A stretch of 64,000 nucleotides of DNA from Globomyces pollinis-pini (taxonomy: Eukaryota; Chytridiomycota; Chytridiomycetes; Rhizophydiales; Globomycetaceae), in NCBI GenBank assembly GCA_025399215.1, contig MU621111.1, forward strand, positions 9,684-73,683, written 5' to 3'. Shown here piece after piece: positions 56,733 to 64,000 of this stretch (position 1 is the stretch's first letter; each line of letters starts with the position of its first letter). The notes under the pieces were generated by a model that ran no database searches, had not been told where the DNA came from, and worked only from the letters and a program-made list of their open reading frames with translations. The translations under genes and the position numbers were made by a program.

Positions 56733-57398
56733 ACATCTAGGACCAATTATGCTTCGAATAGTGTTGCAAATACCTGTCCAAAGGGCTAATATTAAAGAGA
56801 GCTTTAAATATAATGAAGTTAGAGGTTTATTTTCTTTAGTATTGCTATTACTGACAAGGGAGTAAAGAACTAAAGTGCATCAAATATGCCAAATAGGGTA
56901 CAAGTGGAACACTAAAACTCGGATAGACTCAGATAAGCAATAGACTAATAATAAGCAATCCAACAGTGTAACATTGTAATATTGAGTCAATCATGAGTAA
57001 TTCAAGGGTTGATTGTTAGTAAAACATGTAACAATTTTATTATTCTTTGTTAACATTCTAGTAAATAGTAAGAGTATTCTAGTAACTGTTAATGATTTAA
57101 CATGCTAGTAAATAGTAAGTAAATGTAGTAATAATAATGCGAGATAGTTTATGTAATTTAATGCACAATGCGAAATTAATCTTGTGAGAGAACACAATGT
57201 GATACTGATAAGATAAACAAACTCCGTCTGCTTCACGTTTGAAAACGATACAATTCCAATGGAATACTCCACAATGAGACAGTATGTAACAAGATGTCAA
57301 ACTGGCTCTTGATCTAATCTCTTGTGTTTTGGTGATGAATCTCCTAAGCGGCAAATTTGAAAATCACATGAAGTGGCACGTTAAATGACTGACATTTG

Positions 57399-57408
57399 AC
57401 TATAAATT
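57399..57408 (+). promoter_or_regulatory. TATA box of the gene at 57443
   Basis: ACTATAAATT about 40 bases upstream of the ATG at 57443. Confidence 0.45.
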
Positions 57409-57442
57409 AAACCTCAATTTCCCTAATTTTGTTTCTTTAAAA

Positions 57443-57691
57443 ATGCTAAGAATTATTGGAAAATTAAACAAAAGATTCATTCAAACTATTGCTGATCCTG
57501 CTGGTTTATCTCCTCAATTGTTTTACAATGATGTCCGATCTTCCCCTTATTGTCCTGCTTCTACCATTCATGACCTCAAAGTATTACAAATTAAAATGAA
57601 TAAAAGAGTGGATGTTGCTTCTGAATCTCGTATCGCTCTTCCTCGTTCTTCCAGAGGTCCTTCTCAATTGTTTATGCTTTTCAAGGAATGA
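57443..57691 (+). CDS. Small, probably mitochondrial protein (82 residues)
   Basis: MLRIIGKLNKRFIQTIADPA is a short basic amphipathic leader. A mixed segment SPQLFYNDVRSSPYCPAST follows, then VLQIKMNKRVDVASE with Lys/Arg and a Ser/Arg-rich end. The gene has no intron, is preceded by a TATA-like box and has coding-like C/T-ending codons (for example CTTCCTCGTTCTTCC), more biased than its neighbours. I do not recognise the family; small mitochondrial ribosomal or respiratory-chain proteins have this shape. Confidence 0.6.
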   Translation: MLRIIGKLNKRFIQTIADPAGLSPQLFYNDVRSSPYCPASTIHDLKVLQIKMNKRVDVASESRIALPRSSRGPSQLFMLFKE

Positions 57692-57923
57692 TCTAAAAAA
57701 ACATTTCTTACTTTAAAATTTACCAGAATGACCTGCAGGTCTCATTTTAGTTCACCAAATAAACCACCTTGTACAAATCAATTTTTTATTTGTATTGAAA
57801 TTAACAACCATAATCTAAAGTACATCATAATCTATTTATTACCTTACCAGTAACTAGATATTTGAATGATAAAAAAGTCATCTTTTGTATGGATAAATCG
57901 AGTGATTTCTCAGTTGAACTGAA

Positions 57924-59339
57924 ATGAAAAATCTTCTACTTTGTAATTTATTCTCAAGAAAACTTCCATTTAAAAAAATGAATTTAAAAGTAATTCATCT
58001 TCAAATCCGTCGTCTAGTATTATCAAACAACTCAAATCTACAAACAAGAAGGTTACCTTGGTTAACAACTACTAGAATTGTTTCTCAGAAACTTGAAGAA
58101 GCTTATCTTACCGTTGGAACTGATTTAAACGCAATACAACAACAATTTCTACCTGGTTTTCAGAAAAGTACCATCGAAGTTCGACTAAACTCTTATTTAA
58201 ACAAACGTCGAAAATGGAAGATAGAAGAAGAAATTTATATTACAAATACCATAAAACGAGATGGTACTCTATCTATGAAAGAAATTTTATCGATTTCAAA
58301 TACCTTGGGTCGAAGTAAAGCAGCAGTTATTGGAAGGGGATACAACGTAATATTACATAGGATACGTTGTGAAATGGCCGCAATAAAATACAATACTGGG
58401 CAAGATGTGTTTGTATCAACTATATGTGATACATTGCTAGAGGAATATGAGGTTATGCAGAAAAGTAGTCCTGATGGCTGGTTTCCAGAAGAACGTACAA
58501 TAACTTTACCCTATCAACATCCTTACATGCAACTTTTAGAGGAGGGTATTCGGAAATATGGTTTAAATGCGGAAGCTATCAGAAAAGAATATTTTCCAAA
58601 CATGTGTTTGTGGATGGTTTGGAAAGATTTATCTCAATATTACCCATGTCATACCACCAAAGGAAACAAATTACCCGAAAAAATTGCTTTACTGAACCAT
58701 GTCAAAGAACATGGACCACGAAATTGGAAAAAACTTCGTGAAAGTTACGGACTTCGAGCGCCTTGGTGTACAATAACATGGAATAAATTTCGAACAGAAA
58801 TGGATATTAATTCATATGACTCTGTTCAAGTTGTACAGAATAAAATCGATGAACAAATAGCCAAACTATCAAGAGATAATTTAAAGGAAGGTCAAAAGAA
58901 GTGGGACAATAAACATCAGGGAGGTAAATAATTGACCATTAACTCAATGGTAGTATTAGAAGCTGGAATTCGTATATTTGGACCTGATTTAAAAAAGATC
59001 CATGAAGTATTTTTTCCAAATCACACTTTCGAGGTGTTTGAAAAACATTATCATTTGGGATTAACATCAAAAAAGAAATTTCGGTTTAATTTATCCGAAT
59101 ATATTGAAATACTAAAGTTTGGGTTGGAAAAGGAAGAGACTGGAAAATCCTGGCGAAGACTAGATGAATTATTGAATCGTGTGCCAAATTCATGTTACAC
59201 TAAATGGAAATACACTTTGAAGTTATTGGGATTTACAAGGTTAGATCCAGACAATGACAAGGCAAGAACAGCCATGCTAAAATATCTTGATATGCTAATC
59301 GAGAAACAACGTAAACAACAAGAATTGTTGGATGCTTAA
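57924..59339 (+). CDS. Myb/SANT-like repeat protein
   Basis: Two exons joined by a 30-nt intron (GTAAAT...TAG near 58926) give about 460 residues. At least four imperfect helix-rich repeats share a pattern of a hydrophobic start, Gly, a variable helix and an aromatic-rich end: LPGFQKSTIEVRLNSYL, LLEEGIRKYGLNAEAIRKEY, LLNHVKEHGPRNWKKLRESY and LEAGIRIFGPDLKKIHEVFF. W residues spaced as in Myb repeats (NWKKL, SWRRL, KWKY) are present. The N-terminus is very basic (MKNLLLCNLFSRKLPFKKMN) and could be a mitochondrial leader. DNA binding in the nucleus or mitochondrion is inferred; no known orthologue is named. Confidence 0.75.
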
Positions 59340-59514
59340 TAAAACTATTCGCAACGTATTTTGATTCCTTCCAACTGAAGATAATAAGCTTTGTTTAGAT
59401 CCAAGTAGCAATCAATAAAACCATTGACTATATAAGTGCTGGTAAGCCTTACGATACGATAATTCTAAAAATTTACGTGTCGGAGTTTAAGGTTTGTTGT
59501 TTTCTTAAACTTGA

Positions 59515-62500
59515 ATGTCTAAACCACCACTAGATACAAGAACAAACGATCAACTATCTTTCATATTTCCGAATGATTTAAAACAAGTAGTGTCAGAATG
59601 GGTCAATTCTGTATCCCATTATTTTTCAACAGTATTGATTGATATTGATCCACAAAGTTTTCAACATCTCATTACTGATGCCATCAAGGAAAGGTCAAAA
59701 AAATTCGAAATGGATTTAAATGATGAAGAAAATGATATTGAGATTTCACATAATGCTAAATTTGAAGAAACTTTGGAACCACTAACAGGGAATTTGGTTG
59801 TACAACTTATATCAACCTTGGGACATTTTTCGGGTACAATTAGATCAGGTTCTGCTGCTTTGATTGCACAATTAGCAGAAGTTTTGACTGATAATACGTT
59901 GGATCAAACTGCTCTATCAAGAATCTTGGCCGCTTTTGAAACTGGAGAAACTGGTACGATAAATAATAATATTCAATCTCTAGGTTATTTCAATTGTGTT
60001 AGAGATTTGTTTGCTCTTATTAAAAATTATATGTCTATAATGGTTATATCTGTCATTGCAGGATTAGAATTATATAACAATTCTACGGATTGGAGAATCA
60101 GAGGTATTTGCAATAGCGCAATAGCACAGATAGTTTATGAAAACAAATCAAAATTTATTCAAGAAGATAGATTGACAGCTGTTTGGAATCTATACTTTTC
60201 ATTGGGGTCAATTCCATCTATTTCAACTATTTTCCCCGATCGCGTGGTTATTGTTGAAGCATTTTATTTACTTTCGCCATTGTATGCGGCAGAGGATAAA
60301 GAATTGGCGGCGATGGTCACTGAAGCAATACTGAAACTACCAAACAAGGTGAGATTAATCTATCACTGATTTGTTTAGAGCGAAAATGAATCGAAATTAA
60401 TTAAAAAGACTCTTTCTGTTATTTTTAGTAAATTAGTGACGATCAAGGTTGTTGATCCAAATTCAGATCAACCACCAGAAAAAATGAGTAAATCATGGTT
60501 TTATACTCACAGTTTTTCTAGATCAAATACCAAACGTGTTTTTAAATCTTATATCATCCCAAGAAGAAAGTGCATACGACCTACTATGTTGGGCAATTGA
60601 GAATTATTTTTCCAAAAATTCAACAGCTATTCAAGGAAATGGATTACAGGATTTTTTTATGTCTTTATCCAATCATTTCAGAGCTATTCCAGCGATTGTT
60701 CGTCATGGTGCAGCATTAGCTTTACTCTCCATTATAAGAATCAGCCCTACTTTCCCTGCCACCAATGGCCATGTTTGGCAATTTATAGTTGCAGGTGTAT
60801 TAGAATCTGATCATCTCTGTGCTGGTGTATATCTTAGTATCTTGGAAATTATTGATATTCCTGATTCCGAACAAGTGAAGAATTTAATTGGGATTTTAAA
60901 ACGTGATTCAAATATTCCAATCAGTTATGATGAAATATTTCTTTCCAATACCAAGTCCAACTCTATTGTTACACATTCCGACTTGCTTGATCTTATCATC
61001 AAACATAGTCCACCTCTTGCTGGAACCATTTTACATAAACTTGCTAACTCGTTAAATTATGTCGGAAAGAAACAAAAGCTAAAGCAGATGAAGCTGCTAA
61101 GAATATGGGGAAAGAAAGCACCAAAGGTATATATACCATTTGAAATATTGACATATACTAGTTAGATATGTATATAATGCAAATATTGGTGCCATTATGT
61201 TCAAATAGTGACGAAGATATTCAACTTTTGGCTTTGATTGTTGTGCGTGATTTATTACCTGGGGTTGCGGGAATGACAACAGCCGATACACTATTTTTAT
61301 GGAGATATCTATCAGTATTATTAAATCCAAAATTAGAAGGGGTAAGTAGTGGTACGTTTCTAAATAATAGAGAGTCTTGTTATCCGCGATTCAATTAATG
61401 AGGGCATTCCCATTACCTCAATTGAATTCATTAAGTAGAGATGAGCTTGTTTCTTCTTTATTTGAATTAATTTTTCATTCCGACCCTGCGGTTAGAGCGG
61501 AAGTGTATACTTTTCTAGCCGACAATACTGAATATTGGAAAGCTGTTTCAATGTTGCACTCCGTATTAGCCTTACTATTCCTTTCCCTTGGAGATTCGTA
61601 TCCGGATAAGTAAGCAATTCCTTTTTCCTAACGACTAGTGTTAAAATAGTTGTTGATCAAATTCTTAAAATGGGTGGATCATTTATGACACCTATTTTAT
61701 CACAATTGAATAAGATTAGGGATTCTGTAACCTCATCTCCTCTGAATCAAATGAGAGTATATGACAATCTATGTACAGCCATGGCAATCAATAAAATCGA
61801 ATTGCGTCCTCTAATTGATGCCATGATACTTCCGTTTAGAGTGGATCAGTTCTGGGACTTTTTTCTTAGTGGAATCCCTGAAAATCAGCTTGCTCGACCA
61901 GAAGATTATAATTATAAGAAAGTTTATATTCAAATGCCTATTTGGATTTCATTATTCTACACAAAGTTCAATGTTCCACCGCCTCCAATTGGTGCCGAGA
62001 ATGGTAACATTAACTTTGGTAATTTGTAGGCGCAAGGCGAGATCAAATGCCAGTTACACCAATGGGAAAGCGTCGATTTATCTGCGGATTTATGCTTACA
62101 TTACTTCCATGTTTGGGAAGCTACAACCCAAACTTGAGATACCTTTCGTGTATCACAATGATTTATTGTTGTTTTAAAGGGGCGAATGGTCAAGGAGAAA
62201 TGATTAGAGGTCTACTTGAATACTCGACACAATTTTTGCTTGTCAGCAAGTTTATCAGTTATCAACTGTAATAATTGATTTTATTTTTATAATTTTATAG
62301 TTCTGCCATAGATATTTTTGCTGCGGTTGTAAGGCTTAAGATACCTGGTATTGCAGAATCTATTTTTCAAGAGTACTTTGAATTATGTTTAGAGTTTCTA
62401 CACAATGCACATTCACCAATGATTCAAATATCTGTCTTGAATTTGTTGGAGGTGTTCTTATTGGTTTTCCCAAAAGGAATGTCAACTAAACTTCAAGAAG

Positions 62501-64000
62501 TACGTGATATTGCTAGGTAAATGCTACACAATTTGCTTATTCAAAGGGTGCTCATGGTCGATCGAGATCCTAATGTTGTTGAAGCAGCTTGCAAAGTATA
62601 TCCATTAGTGTTTCGTGCAGGCTCTGGTATTCACGGCGCTGAATTTGAAAAGTTCTTGATACAAGAGCTTGATTTATTAGAGGATATTACTTCACCACCA
62701 GCATTAGCAGACCCACTTATTAACCATCTAAACGAAGATCAAATCCAGAGTATAATGATTTCAAATTCTAATGTCAGGAATTGTTTCTGTTAGTATATTC
62801 TCATTAGGTTTGATTACCGACGGTACTAGCTCCCCATTTACAACTGCTCAATATTTGATGGTATATTGATAGGATTTTAATATTCCAGCGATACTTGTAT
62901 CACGAAAAGTCGATATATAGACACAACGCTTTTGTATCAATCATAAATTTGGTATTCCAATATGTTAACATTTTAGTTCTCCGTAATGGATAATTTAGAA
63001 ACATCTACGGTTATCTGGGTATTAATGCCACTTTACGCCGACTTAAATTATGATGTTAGATTAGCTTGGTCAAGATTCCGAAGAAATGCACCCAGCTTTT
63101 TGCAATTACGCTGCAACAGTATTCTTCCGCATCCTGATGATAATGCAATTCTGCCAATCATGTAAATAACTATGATCTTATAATTAGTTCCTGGGAAGAT
63201 ATTTTGACTGATCATACATCACTTGCAATCAATCATAAAAGTTTGCAAGATCTTGCATCTCCTATTGATGCACTTGTCCCTGTTCAATCTTTTGAATTAG
63301 TAAACCAAACGATTTTCTCTTACCAATCTTTTAGCCTAAAGAAGATGAAGGTTTTCATTTACCAACAATGTCTGTCAAACTACTGGCGAGATTTAAAGAG
63401 CTTCTTCAAAGTATGACTACAACATTGCCCCCAACTTCTCAAAACATTGTTTTGTACCATCTAGATCAATTTAAAGAATTTCCACCACTGCAATGTCCAA
63501 TGATGATGGTGTTGTCGGAATTTGGTTGCATGCATGATGATACATTTAAATCAACTGGACACATACTATTAAGTCATTTATCATTGGATCCTGATTTTGA
63601 TAATGCACTTTTACTTGAAGCTTGTATATTGGGAATTGAAAACCTTTTAAGTATTTTATACCATAATTCATAGGATAGGAAATTCTAGACCAATGATAGC
63701 AGAAATTGTAGAACAGTTGACTACACGTCAGGTTCTATCTGATGGCGATTTAATTGCTATTTCTTATTTACATGGTATTTTGAAAGACTTGATATCTCCA
63801 AATTTGGTGAGTGAAACTGTTGAAAAATTATCAGCCATGACTTCTAGTGCAAGATTTCCTCATGAAAAGCGATTATTAGCATCACATTTAGCAGGTAAAT
63901 AAAGCTTCTTATGTATGTAGGTGAATTTGCCATACATGGGGCACCTGACGATCGAAAAACTTTATTTGAAGCTCTACAAAGCTTTTTAGAATCCGCACCT
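59515..64000 (+). CDS. Giant alpha-solenoid (HEAT/ARM-like) protein, 3' end outside window
   Basis: The gene starts MSKPPLDTRTNDQLSFIFPN at 59515 and is still open at the last base (...FESAP frame). About 18 introns of 25-51 nt are inferred. The more than 1,250 visible residues are almost entirely alpha-helical with many Leu-rich HEAT-like pairs (for example QILVPLCSNSDEDIQLLALI, LFELIFHSDPAVRAEVYTFL and VEAACKVYPLVFRAGSGIHG). Words such as PVTPMGKRRFICGFML may be family signatures. I do not recognise the family with confidence. Large solenoids such as FOCAD/RST1 were considered without finding a decisive match. Function not assigned. Confidence 0.82.

Larger units (their letters stand above)
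56496..57442. other. Intergenic region with short repeats, no gene seen
   Basis: About 950 bases without a supportable gene. It includes a perfect 10-bp hairpin at 56705-56732, two copies of CTAGTAAATAGTAAG (about 57058-57072 and 57105-57119) and other TAGTAA words. It may be a divergent promoter of the MDM1-like gene and the following gene or hold an unrecognised non-coding RNA. Confidence 0.5.

Noticed and set aside
57097..57354. 85-residue minus-strand frame
   Set aside because: Isolated in AT-rich spacer with no conserved word or splice partner.

Overview
The window is AT-rich, gene-dense nuclear DNA from a eukaryote: about 41 genes on both strands, roughly one per 1.55 kb. The gene set is fungal in character: an SLA1 endocytic adaptor with three SH3 domains and SHD1, an Hrp1-type RNA-binding protein, a GH128-like glucanase, Msp1 and an HRI-type eIF2-alpha kinase. 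Two genes point to a flagellum or centrioles: an IFT54/TRAF3IP1 orthologue and an MDM1-like protein with SEYxxxF repeats. Together they suggest a zoosporic fungus or close relative (chytrid, Cryptomycota/Rozella-like or aphelid-like); the species is not identifiable from the sequence alone.

The standout feature is splicing. Almost every gene is cut by introns of only about 23-37 nt, with GT(A/T), an internal TAAT/TAAC/TAAA-like branch site and AG. Accepting them restores conserved proteins across dozens of junctions (IFT54, UBE2S, glycerol kinase, RPB10, PRP4, NOG1, APE1, Msp1). Where the gap between conserved codons is longer, it often breaks into several such units: 31+3+32 nt in UBE2S, 25+5+25 nt in the HRI-like kinase, 28+32 nt with no exon between in RPB10, and 31+37+36+31 nt with no exon between in an RRM gene. 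This suggests microexons and back-to-back or recursive introns.

Layout: 1-10.3 kb, end of a proline-rich membrane protein, UBE2S, IFT54, an ABCC transporter and glycerol kinase. 10.4-19.3 kb, RPB10, a secreted phosphoesterase, a SET-domain methyltransferase, SLA1, an orphan and a GH128-like hydrolase. 19.6-31 kb, HRI-like kinase, an unknown helical protein, a small membrane protein, PRP4, an ICT1-like release factor, NUP54, FHIP and a small orphan. 31-33 kb, a gene-poor interval with a 598-bp element carrying 78-bp terminal inverted repeats and 10-bp target duplications. 33-49 kb, an RRM protein, NOG1, P5C dehydrogenase, a VOC protein, a GRAM protein, EAF, Msp1, APE1, an Hrp1-like protein and RPC40. 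48.9-57.7 kb, small orphans, two more members of the small membrane protein family, a carboxypeptidase A, isopentenyl phosphate kinase and the MDM1-like protein. 57.9-64 kb, a Myb-like repeat protein and a giant alpha-solenoid protein that runs off the end.

Gene order shows no operons. Functional themes are mixed: translation and RNA processing (PRP4, NOG1, RPB10, RPC40, NUP54, RRM proteins, ICT1-like), stress signalling (HRI-like kinase), mitochondria (Msp1, P5C dehydrogenase, ICT1-like), cytoskeleton, transport and flagellum (SLA1, FHIP, IFT54, MDM1-like) and extracellular hydrolysis (GH128-like, carboxypeptidase, phosphoesterase). Splice structures were inferred by hand from reading frame and family conservation, so individual exon edges may be off by a few bases.
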